Of a stretch of 64,000 nt of DNA, positions 1 to 9,194 are shown piece by piece; position 1 is the stretch's first letter; each line of letters opens with the position of its first letter. The notes under the pieces were generated by a model, which made no database searches, was not told where the DNA came from, and was given only the letters and a program-made list of their open reading frames with translations. Origin of the DNA: Simmondsia chinensis (taxonomy: Eukaryota > Streptophyta > Magnoliopsida > Caryophyllales > Simmondsiaceae). The DNA lies in the NCBI GenBank assembly GCA_018398585.1, contig JAGTTD010000019.1:9089702-9153701 (forward strand). The letters run 5' to 3'. Made by a program: the position numbers and the translations under genes.

Positions 1-86
1 GAGATACCGACCCCACACAAGGGGGTATTTATAGCAAAATACTTTGGGGCAAAAAATTACCTTTTTCCCCAAAGTGGGGGGCTAAC
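1..86 (+). mobile_element. 3' internal end of a Tat-like Gypsy element, with polypurine tract
   Basis: This short stretch ends in a purine run (about 71-81, AAAGTGGGGGG) directly before an LTR that starts TGTTAAGG at 87. The layout matches the 3' end of the Tat-like element at 38297-55866, read on the minus strand: a purine run AAAGTGGGGG, then an LTR, and inward of both a TATAAATA box on the opposite strand. The rest of the element lies outside the window, so the family is inferred from this one junction. Confidence 0.55.
25..34 (-). promoter_or_regulatory. Antisense TATA box next to the 3' LTR
   Basis: On the minus strand this reads CTATAAATAC, about 52 bp inward of the LTR boundary at 87. 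The same ten bases lie 50 bp inward of the 3' LTR of the Tat-like element at 38297-55866 (38656-38665), where they precede an antisense F-box-like gene. Conserved sequence and spacing suggest a promoter facing into the element, against its gag strand. No transcript evidence is available here. Confidence 0.5.
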
Positions 87-612
87 TGTTAAGGAAAAAC
101 ACCCTTTTGCTAAAATAGCCGCCTCCCGGGAAAAAAGCGTTAGGAGCCTGCCCCAATTAACGGCCATCGAGGACAATCACCACCGCACTAACGGTACCCC
201 TGCATCCCTAGCAGTACCTCTACACCCTAACGGTACCCTTGCATTCCTAGCGGTACCTCTACACCCTAACGGTACCCCTGCATCCCTAGCGGTACCTCTA
301 CACCCTAGCGGTATCTCTACACCCTAACAATACCCCTGCATCCCTAGCGGTACTCCAACACCCTAGCGGTACCTCTACACCCTAACGATACCCCTGCATC
401 CCTAGCGGTACTCCCACACCCTAGCGATACCTCTACACCCTAACAGTACCCCTCCTTCCCTGGCGGTACCCTCATACCCAAGCTATATTCTCTCCCACCG
501 AACGCCAAGGGGTCTCCTCCTAACTACTATAAATACAGTGATAAACGCCACAGAGAAGGGAACTTGAGCTCAGTTCTCCCTTCAAAGATCCCTACCAAAG
601 AACCCCGAAACA
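87..612 (+). mobile_element. LTR of a Tat-like Gypsy element
   Basis: The LTR begins TGTTAAGG after a polypurine tract. It holds a minisatellite, then a TATA box (CTATAAATACAG near 528-539), and ends about CCCCGAAACA at 612. The minus-strand LTR at 38297-38606 ends with the same CCCCGAAACA and also has a minisatellite upstream of a TATAAATA box, so the two are related families. No second LTR copy is visible here, so this is a 3' LTR cut off by the window edge or by later rearrangement. The right boundary rests on that comparison and is approximate. Confidence 0.55.
188..475. repeat. Minisatellite, about 19-bp units, within the LTR
   Basis: About fifteen units alternate between two related types: CCTAACGGTACCCCTGCAT and CCTAGCGGTACCTCTACAC. 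The core CTA[AG]CGGTACC repeats with point changes throughout. The array sits in the U3 part of the LTR, upstream of its TATA box. Confidence 0.85.
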
Positions 613-723
613 AATAGTCATTGATATTGTACCACATTTTGCAAGAAAAACTAGTATACATTACACTGGAAGCTATTTTTGGCGATTACCGAGTTTTTGA
701 AACCTTCCTTGTTCTTGGCACTC

Positions 724-3700
724 ATGGCCACCAGCATAGAACAGTACCAATTGTGAATTCCCCTTACTACTTGCATCCCTGAGATCATTCAGGGCTTGTC
801 TTTGTGCAAGACGTTTTAATGGACCCAACTTTCCGGCTTGGAGGCAATCAATTTTCAAAGTTTTTAAGGCTAAAATAAAGATTGAGTTTCTTGATGGAAC
901 TATTAAGAAACCGGACGAAGATTCACCAGATTATGAAAAATGGAGCGCGTGTGATTCCATGGTTTCATCATGGCTCACCAATTCAGTCTCCAAAGAAATT
1001 AACGCTAGCATAGTGTATTTTGAAGCATCGGGCAACATTTGGCTAGATTTAAAAGAGCGGTTGTCTCAAGAAATGTTCCTCTTGTTTATGAAATTAAACT
1101 TGAAATTTCGCATTTAAAACAAGAAAACGTGCCAATTTTTGACTACTTCACCAAATTTAGGGCTCTTTGGGATGAATTTTATACCCTAGTGGCAATACCT
1201 CCGTGTACGTATGGTTATGCTCAAGCATTGGCGGACATACATGATATGGAAAGGTTGTTTGATTTTCTAATGGTCCTTTTCCACGGTTCGATCATAATTG
1301 ATGAATACTAAACCACTTCCTTCTGTTTATAGTGCTTATTCAACGCTCTGTCACGAAAAAAAACAACAAAGCATTGCGCCGGGTAGCGTCATTAATACAG
1401 AGGCTACAGCCTTTGTTGCTAAGGGGAATAACTTTGATGCTGGGGTGGTTCATCGACTTCCAATGGGCCACCACCCAAACGCAATAACTGTTTTAGTTGT
1501 TCTTATTGTGAGAAATAGGGACACTTAAGAGACCGTTGTTATGAATTAATCGGGTATCCCATTGGGTGGAAGCAGCGTAACATGAGCGGCAACAATGCAG
1601 TAGCCGCAGCACCAGCAATGCCGGCAGCCGCTGCTGCTGCACCCGGAGGTCCACCGGCTGGACGGCAGGAAGGGATTCCCCTTGTCAGTCTTTCCGCTTC
1701 CAATATCAACAATTGTTGGCTCTTATCAACCTGGAAAATAACGCTCCTTGCATAAATCTGACAAGTCAGGGGTCATTTGGAAATAATTCTTGGATTACTG
1801 ACATTGGTGCTACAAATCATATGGTTTCGTAGGAGTTTGTCTTGCATGATGTTCGAGTTAATACTAAAGTCAAACCAGTTAGGTTGCCAAATGGCACTTG
1901 TTTATCTATTTCACATATCGGGCATGCATGGGTCACGGATGACATCATCCTCGAAAAGGTGTTACAGATTCCTGGGTTTCATTGCAACTTATTGTCCATA
2001 AGCAAATTAACTAGAGCTATAAATTGTGCATTGACATTTTTTCCAAAATTTTGCGTTATACAGGACCTTCCATCGAGGAGGTTGATTGGATTGGGTCAAG
2101 AACGAGATGGGCTATATGTGTTGGAGAGCTCTACTGTTCCGAAGACCGCTCATGTTGGAAGCAACACCGATAAGGGTATTTTGTGGCATTGTAGATTGGG
2201 TCATGTCCCATTTGCTAAACTTTCTAGTTTTATCAGTTTGGATGTTGGTACTAATTTTGAAGTTATTTGCGATTCATGTCATCGGGCTAAACAGACATGA
2301 TTGCCCTTTCCTATTTCTGTCAGTAGAACTACTTCTTGTTTTGAATTGCTACATTGTGACATTTGTGGTGTATACTGTACTTTATTGATGACAGGAGCAC
2401 GTTTTTTCTCACTATTGTTGATTACTTTAGTAGATGTATTTGGGTGTACTTAATGTGAGACAAATCTTAGTCTCATAGAATTCTTGTGGATTTTTGTGAA
2501 TTAGTACAAACTCAGTGCATTTTGCGTGTTGAACAAGTTAAAAGTGATAATGATGCAGAGTTTCTTTTTGGGCCAATGCTTGATTTCTACGCAAGAAAAG
2601 GCATACGGGTACAAAATTCGTGCAATGACACACCCCAACAAAATGAGGTTGTTGAAAGAAAGCACCGTCATCTTCTACAAGTTGCTCGGGTAATTAGGTT
2701 TCAGGCAGGTGTTCCTATCTAGTTTTGGGGAGAGTGTGTGTTAACAATGGCGTATTTGATTAATCTCATGCCAACATCACGACTGCAAAATAAGAGTCCT
2801 TACGAAATATTGCTTGGTAAGACTCCTTCATACAAGCATTTACATGTTTTTGGGTCTTTGTGTTATGTTCATAATAAAGATCGTAGTAGAAATAAATTTG
2901 GTAGTCGAGCCAATCGTTGTGTTTTTGTTGGTTATCCTTATGGGAAGAAGGGATATAAAGTTTATGATTTGGATAGCAAGAAGTTTGTTATTTCTTGTGA
3001 TGTGATTTTTCATGAAAATGTATTTCCATACCTTGAAGTGAAGGGGCAAAGTAATGAGACTTTTGATTTACTGCGCTATGTTAAGGATGGAGGTGTTTTA
3101 CATGCTCGTAATGTGGGGTTTTTACAAGACGCAGCAGCACTGTCAAGCGATGGTGCTACGAACACTGGCCGAACAATGTTCGGTCAGAATAGTGAAGAGG
3201 GAAGATAGGTGTGCGTCGGGTCTGGAAGACCAAGTCGAATTCGTTCTATGCCTGCAAAATATCAAGATTATGTGTTTGATGTTTCGTCCTCTATAGCCCA
3301 TCCTCATGACACCTCTTCATTAGCTAACTCAGGTAAGGTCTATCGTTTGTCAAACTATGTGTCTAATGCACGATTTACGAACTCTCACTTGGATTTGCTT
3401 CAAGCCATCACTTCTAGTGATGAGCCACGAAATTTTGCTCAAGCTGTAGGGTCACAGCATTGGAGAGAAGCGATGGAGAAGGAAATTTCAACGTTGGAAC
3501 AAAACAAAACATGGACTCTAGAAGAGTTGTCGCCAGGAAAACGTGCCATTGACTCAAAATGGGTATACAAAAAAATTAAGTACAAGTCGGATGGTACTAT
3601 AGAATGATACAAGGCAAGACTAGTTGCCAAAGGTTATACTCAAGTGGAAGGTATGGATTATCATGATACCTTTGCTTCTGTTGCTAAGCTAGTGATAGTT

Positions 3701-4940
3701 CGTTATGTTCTTATAGTTGCAGCAGCTAGATATTGGATAATACATCAGTTAGATGTAAATAATTCTTTTTCTCTATGGAGATTTAGTTGAAGTGGCTTAT
3801 ATGAAATTGCCTCAAGGTTTTGAAAGAAAGCATGCGGGTAAGGTTTGTCGTCTTCATAAGTCACTTTATGGACTTAAGCAAGCCTCTAGTAACTTGAATA
3901 AAAAATTCACAAATTTTCTTGTTGGTATGGGTTTTACGCAATCTAAATCGGATTATTCGTTGTTCACTTTAGATAGGGAGCGTTGTATACCACAATTTTA
4001 GTATAGGTTGATGATGTGGTTATTACCGAAGGTAACTTAAGTCACATTGAGGAGGTAAAATCTAGATTAAATGTCGAGTTTGGCATTAAAAATCTAGGTC
4101 ATGTTAAATATTTTCTCGGAATAGAAGTGGCATGGTCTAAGAGTGGTTTGGCCTTAAATTAACGAAAGTATGCTCTTGATATTCTGAGTGAAACCGTTCT
4201 TCTATGAACTAAACCTGTTTCTACTCCTATTGTTCAGAACCATCAGTTAAGTGATGAGATAGGGGATCCAGTTGAAGATCCAGGTTAATATAGACAGCTT
4301 GTAGGGAAGCTTCTTTATCTTTCAATTACTCATCTTGACATATGTGATGCAGTGCGTATTCTCAGCCAATTCACGCATAATCCACGGGTACCGCATTTGG
4401 AAGCTGCTTTTTGTATCCTCCGATATATAAAAGGGACACCGGGTCAGGGAATTTTTCAACCACACAACTCTGATTTTAGCCTTTGTTCCTATTGTGACAC
4501 TAACTGGGCAGGTTGTCCTACTAGTAGATGTTCCACTACAAGGTTCGCCGTTTTTCTTGGCATTCTAAGAGTCAGTCCATCGTTTCTCGGTCCTCGGCAG
4601 AAGCAGAATATCATGCCATGGCCACTGTTACTAGCGAGCTGGTTTGGTCAAGACATTTGTTGGTTGATCTTGCAGTAAGTGTGAAGGAACCAGCTATTTT
4701 ATTATGTGATAACCAAGCTGCGCTTCACATAGCATTCAACCCATTTTTCACGAATGCACAAAGCATATAGAGATTGATTGTCATTTCATTCAGGAGAAAT
4801 TATTAGCAAAGGAAATATCAACTTCATTTGTGTGCTCTTCAGAAAAAATGGCCGACATCTTTATTAAAGCGCTTGGCTCACCATTATTATCTTCATTTCT
4901 TCGCAAGTTGGGTATAGCAAATTTACATGCTTCAACATGA
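724..4940 (+). pseudogene. Decayed Copia gag-pol (5'-incomplete element)
   Basis: Remnants appear in Copia order over several frames. Gag starts at an ATG at 724 and has frameshifts near 820-870 and 1060. A zinc knuckle (CFSCSYC..GHLRDRC) lies near 1490-1540. The protease motif is DIGATNH at about 1797, with G or S expected in place of I. A GAG-pre motif HCRLGH lies near 2190. The integrase has SDNDAEF and VERKHRHLL (2540-2690). RT follows (SKWVYKKIK near 3555, YGLKQAS near 3865, a stop next to VDD near 4005), then RNase H (DTNWAGCPTS at 4495, SSAEAEYHAM at 4590). Several stops and frameshifts rule out activity. It ends at a purine-rich tract (4938-4948) before a 3' LTR. The matching 5' LTR is absent from 613-723, so the 5' end was lost or replaced. 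Confidence 0.85.
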
Positions 4941-4950
4941 GGGGGAGTAT

Positions 4951-5245
4951 TGAAAGTATAATCTTCTCATATTTTATTTGTACATTTAATTTCCATCTTT
5001 GACCAAGATATACATGTAATGGTTGATTTACTTGCCTTATAACTGTACATTTAGGATGATTTGGGGGTTTCAATTCTTTGCCTTTATGCCATATACTTAT
5101 TTGCTTAGGATTCTTTCCTTGTAACTGTTAGCTTAGTCTTTTGGGTTTTGTCCTTGTACTTGTATAAATTGTGAGTATGAGTAGAGAATAACATCATCCA
5201 ATTCTCATATTATTTTAAGTGTTCTTCTATTTGTTTGTTTTAACA
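4951..5245 (+). mobile_element. 3' LTR of the Copia at 724
   Basis: It starts TGAAAG directly after the tract GAGGGGGAGTAT, the usual plant Copia polypurine tract position. It contains a TATAAATT stretch near 5164. The end at about 5245 (TTTTAACA) is a guess from the TG..CA rule, because no 5' LTR is available for comparison. Confidence 0.55.
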
Positions 5246-5301
5246 TTGTTGAATTTTAAGCCTTGATATTGAAAACATGACTGTTTTACTACTAAACTTA
5301 G

Positions 5302-5366
5302 GAAATTTGCTTCAAATAGTACCGCGGAACAAGAAGAAGGAGGTTGATTGCCTCATGCAATTAGAG
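5302..5366. repeat. Left copy of a ~50-60 bp flanking duplication
   Basis: The core AACAAGAAGAAGGAGGTTGA recurs at 8395-8452 with a few changes. The two copies bracket the whole inverted-LTR element at 5367-8394. This is much longer than the 5-bp duplication an LTR retrotransposon makes. Confidence 0.6.
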
Positions 5367-5590
5367 GAAAAATTCACACAATTAAGTACAATGGAAGCGA
5401 ACCAACAAAAACAACACACTGATATTTTAAAGTGAAAACCCTCTCCTAACTAGAGGGAAGAAACTATGGGACCCAACAGGTGCCTCAATCCACCATGAAA
5501 TTAAGAACTACAATCTCTAATTACAACCCCCAACCCCATATACCATCATCAATCATCAATCATCAATGTGACTATCGCACTATTAATTTT
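5367..5590 (-). mobile_element. Detached LTR end (R/U5 part), minus orientation
   Basis: This 220-bp stretch is closely similar, in the same orientation, to 7107-7325, which is the 3' end of the intact minus-strand LTR at 7107-8394. Shared marks are the GGAAAAATTC terminus, the CTAGAGGGAA block and the CATCAATGTGACTAT block. Here it abuts the start of an LTR copy running the other way (5617 onward), so the left LTR is broken into two parts with one part inverted. Confidence 0.65.
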
Positions 5591-5696
5591 GAGATAAGGA
5601 GGAGATTTTTTTTAGAATATTATTTATCTCAAGATTAATATTAATCTGATTTGATTTAAATATGATTTGGGAGAATATTTGATATGATTTAGTTAC

Positions 5697-6030
5697 AACA
5701 ACAACAACAACAACAAGAAAAAGCCCAGTGCCTGCAAGGGCTCCCGCAAAAGCAGGGTCGGGGGGGGGGGGGTGTTGGGGTAGATATATGCAGCCTTCCC
5801 CCTTTAGGGGGCTACCCTGAAGAGAGGCTGTTTCCGAGGATCCCCAACCTGAGAAGCCTGAGAGCTGATCCACAGCATAGAGCATGAGACCTGACAGCAG
5901 GGGAGCAAACAAAGCATGAGTAGGGCAAAACACACGTCGAGCAAAACAACAAACTCAAAGCTGGCCAGATCGCGCAGAAATCAAAGAAATCAAAGGAAAT
6001 CAAAGGATAGGTAGGCACGTAGGATCTCAT
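5697..6030 (-). mobile_element. RTE-type LINE 3' UTR fragment
   Basis: On the minus strand the segment ends in (TTG)n. It holds the family tail blocks also seen at 8150-8280, 14245-14361, 23125-23260 and 60215-60329: CTCGGAAACAGCCTC, AAGGCTGC and TGCGGGAGCC. It carries no coding remnant. It interrupts the LTR copy between GATTTAGTTAC and CTAATCTAATTG. A run of 12 or more G at about 5761 lies inside it. The exact 5' edge is uncertain. Confidence 0.65.
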
Positions 6031-6243
6031 GTATCTAATCTAATTGAGATTTGATTGCTATTATGGTTAGGGAACTCAATTATAAATAGGGGTTGAGAAT
6101 TGTTATTTGGTAGTTGTGGAAAAAAGACAGAAAAAGATTTAGAGAATAAGGGTTTTGTAAAAGGTACCCTGGGGGGTACCCAGTTAAGGAGAGAGATTGA
6201 TGTTGAGAGGTTTTGTGATAGAGAATAAGGTTTTGTAAAAAGG

Positions 6244-6530
6244 TACACTTGGAGAGGGTTGGTGACTCGCCATACAGTAGTTACACTTGGAGAGGGTTGG
6301 TGACTCCCCGTGCAGCAGGTACACTCTGAGATGAATGGTGGCTCATCGTGCAGTAGCTACACTTTGAGATGGTTGGTGACTCACTGTGCAGCTATTACAC
6401 TTCAAGAGGGTTGGTGGATCACTATGCAGTAGCTACATTTGAGAGGGTCGGTGGCTCACCGTGCAACTGCTACACTTTGAGAGGGTTGGTAACTCGCCGT
6501 GTAGCAGTTACTCTTGGAGAGGGTTGGTGT
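6244..6530. repeat. 38-bp minisatellite in the LTR (7.5 units)
   Basis: Units start TACACTTGGAGAGGGTTGGT and repeat every 37-38 bp with substitutions. The homologous array in the opposite orientation lies at about 7325-7560 in the other LTR copy. Confidence 0.85.
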
Positions 6531-7106
6531 CATACAAAATATATTTTTCTTCTTCTTTCCTTTTTTTTAGACTTTTGTCTCTCTAACCAACAAAAAAAAA
6601 TGAAAGAATAAAACCCTAAATTGCACAACACTGGCTACCTCTTCATCTTCTAGGGATTCCATCTGCCGCCGCCACTACTCTCCTTCATTTGTCACCGTCA
6701 CCAAGCACCGATCAGAGTTGACGACCACCACCAGGATTCGGCTTTCATCTTCATCAACCACCAGGGACCAAAAAACATCGTCATCTCCGTTTCAAACTTG
6801 ACCCATGATGAACCAAGCCAGCCACCGCTGCCTTGTTCCACTGCTTATCATGTTTGAATCTCCACCTCACCACCTTCACCGCTCGAGCACCACCACTTCG
6901 ACCACAACCACCATATAACTATCTGACTCGCCATCACCAGTGCCTCCGGCTATGCTCATACCAACCTCTTCAGCTCAACGCAGACAAACTCCTCTGTTCT
7001 TCTGGTTCAACTCCGGCACTAACCCGTGGTTCTCTTTATCATTGCAGCCCCCGGATCTATTTCTCCTCTCCCCAATAGACTTTTCCCAACTTGCTCTAAT
7101 ACCACT
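6531..7106 (-). other. Internal region of the short inverted-LTR element
   Basis: Read on the minus strand, this begins directly after the LTR end (CCAACA at 7107) with a primer-binding-site-like AGTGGTATTAGAGC (7093-7106). The remaining 560 bp contain no gag or pol motif. They are rich in CCACCACC/CCGCCGCC runs and show no long reading frame that I recognise. A short, non-coding internal region suggests a non-autonomous LTR element of TRIM or small LARD type. Confidence 0.5.
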
Positions 7107-8394
7107 TGTTGGAAAAATTCGCACAATTAAGCACAACGGAAGCGAATCAACAAAAACAATATACCAATATTCTAACGTGGAAACCCTCTCTCAACTAGAG
7201 GGAAAAAACCACGGGACCTAATGGGTGCCTCAATCCACTATGAAATTAAGGGTTATGTTCTCTAATTATAACCCCCAACCCTAGATACAATCATCAATCT
7301 TCAATCATCAATGTGACTATTGCACAGTAAGTCATCAACCCTCTCCAACAGTAATTACTACACGACAAGTCACCAATCCTCTCAAAGCGTAGCTGAAGCA
7401 TGGTGAGCCACCAACCCTCTCAAAATGTAACTACAGCACGACGAGTCATCAACCTTCTCCAAGAGTAACTGCTGCACAACAAGTCACCGACCCTCCTCCA
7501 TGTAGCTTCTTTACGGCGAGCCACCAGCCCTCCAAAACGTAGCTTTGGATAGAGGAAGCTAAAAAAAACTCTTATAAATGTCTCTCAATCACAAAAACTC
7601 ATGACATCAATTTCTCTCTCCCTTCTTAGATATCCCCTTAGGTACCCTTTTACAAAGCCCTTGTCCTCTACATCTTTTTTTCTCTTTCTTCCACACCTAT
7701 CAAATAACAATCCTCAACTCCTATTTATAATTGAGTTACCTAATCATAATTACATTCAAATCTCAATTAGATTAGGTAACTAAATCATATCAGCCCTAGT
7801 TAGGAGGTGTGAACAGCTTCTCACGACGCTAGGCAGAAGAGGGAGGGGCAGACCAAAGAAGAGTTGGCTGGAGACGATCCGTCACGACCTAACCCACCTA
7901 ATCCTGAGAGAGGAGATGGCCTCAGATAGGGCACGATGGAGGGCTAGCATAAGGGTAGCAGAGGTGGCAGAGTAGATTAGTGCCGGGAAGGGACTGGTAG
8001 TTTAAGACCCTTAGGCTAGTTTAATCTCCGATCGTGCTTCGTCTTCTTCCTCTTCTTCTTCTTCTTTCTCTTTTTTCTTTTTCTTCTTCTTCTTTTTCCT
8101 CATAATTCATGGGTAATTAATTAGTGGTTTATTTGCAGGCACTCAATTACTTCAGGTTGGGGGTCCTCGGAAATAGCCTCCTTTCCACCCGGAAGGGGTA
8201 AGGCTGCGTACACCACCCTCCCTAGACCATGCTTTCTGCGGGAGCCGCAAGGCACTAGGACTGTTGTTGTTGTTGTTGTTACCTAATCATTATTACAATC
8301 AAATCTCAATTAGATTAGGTAACTAAATCATATCAAATATTTTTCCAAATTAAATAAGATTAATATTAATTTTGCGATAAATAATATCCTAACA
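7107..8394 (-). mobile_element. Complete LTR, minus orientation, with LINE insertion
   Basis: On the minus strand it runs TGTTAGGATA (from 8394) to TTCCAACA (7107), with matching TGTT..AACA ends, and is followed by a tRNA-Met-like primer site. Without the LINE (7793-8280) and one copy of its target duplication it is about 745 bp. It includes a TATAAATAGG box and a minisatellite. Its partner LTR (5367-6530) is partly inverted. Confidence 0.65.
7793..8280 (+). mobile_element. 5'-truncated RTE-type LINE, 3' end
   Basis: The first 180 bp translate in one frame to the C-terminal tail of plant RTE-clade RT proteins: VRRCEQLL, then RRGRGRPKKSWLETIRHDL, then REEMASDRARW, ending at a stop near 7975. 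A pyrimidine-rich 3' UTR follows, with the tail blocks CTCGGAAATAGCCTCC and AAGGCTGCG, and ends in (TTG)n at 8280. It is flanked by a 55-bp direct duplication (7738-7792 and 8281-8335) with only two mismatches, which is unusually long for a target-site duplication. Confidence 0.8.
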
Positions 8395-8452
8395 TCTTCG
8401 AATAGTAACACAGAACAAGAAAAAGGAGGTTGATTGCAGCAATTTCGCCTTC
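8395..8452. repeat. Right copy of the ~50-60 bp flanking duplication
   Basis: It starts immediately at the outer LTR boundary (8394/8395) and matches 5302-5366 over the stretch AACAAGAAAAAGGAGGTTGA. Together with the left copy it brackets the inverted-LTR element. The sequence from here to 8535 shows no gene. Confidence 0.6.
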
Positions 8453-8540
8453 GTTGCAAGATTTTATACCGTAGTAAGCTTCTAAGGTTTCTATTCTCTT
8501 CATATATAGCTTAGATCTATTATCTTATATTTGTAGATCT

Positions 8541-8931
8541 TGATGCAGCACGTAAGTGAAAAATTGGGGAAACGGAAAGTATTCAATAGCCTTCCCTTTA
8601 GTTTTATAATGAACTAATTAACAAGGGGAAAATTAACTCAATTTCTCACTACCCGAGAAAGAGAGAAAACTCTAAAATAGAAATAAAATTTGGAAAAAAT
8701 TGAATGAATTACACCCTAAATTCCTATTATATATATAGAGGAGCTAATTGAGTTAGAGTAAAACATTAAGAGATAATTATAAACTAAAAGATAATTTAAA
8801 TCTAAGAAAATATAAATCTATTCCTATTAAGACTCAAACTCTAACTGCCGCATATCCTAAGCTCGCGGCCTCGTACCCGCCACCTTCTTACCGCTAGGTA
8901 ACCTGCCAGTGCTCATATATGGGCTGCATCA
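8541..8931 (-). mobile_element. 3' LTR of the minus-strand Gypsy
   Basis: A 391-bp LTR ending in TGCATCA on both strands, next to the purine tract at 8932-8944. It has one TATATATAGAGGAGC promoter-like block (about 8728-8745), whereas the 5' LTR has this block twice. Confidence 0.88.
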
Positions 8932-9194
8932 TCCTCCCCCGAGTTGGAGAGAATTTTCCCTTCAATTCGCCTTAGGATTAGCAAGATTGTTGTCACCAAA
9001 GTAGGAACAAAGTGCTTGACATTGAACATGTCAGACGCCCTCATACCGGGTGGAAGCTATAGATGGTAGGCATTGTCATTGATCCTCTCCAGTACCGCTA
9101 AAGGTCCGATATTGCGAGTCGTCAGCTTGTTATACTCCCATGCCGAAAATCGTTCCCATGTCAAGATCGCTCAAACTTTGTCGCCCATCTAGAA

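Larger units (their letters stand above)
5617..6530 (+). mobile_element. LTR copy (U3 part) in plus orientation, with LINE insertion
   Basis: Apart from the LINE fragment at 5697-6030, this is the reverse complement of the U3 half of the LTR at 7325-8394: the AT-rich start, GATATGATTTAGTTAC, a promoter-like AATTATAAATAGG (near 6080) and a minisatellite (6244-6530). The homology stops at the end of the minisatellite, and the R/U5 part expected next lies instead at 5367-5590 on the other strand. Confidence 0.65.

Noticed and set aside
673..858. Minus-strand 61-codon frame before the first Copia
   Set aside because: The plus strand here reads as Copia gag (with frameshifts), so the minus frame is a shadow.
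5583..6030. Minus-strand frames of about 116 and 72 codons
   Set aside because: They lie over the RTE LINE 3' UTR with its G-run and (TTG)n and show no protein motif.
6833..7221. Pro/His-rich plus-strand frames in the inverted-LTR element
   Set aside because: Composition follows the CCACCACC repeats. The region is the non-coding interior plus LTR end, and no family is recognisable.
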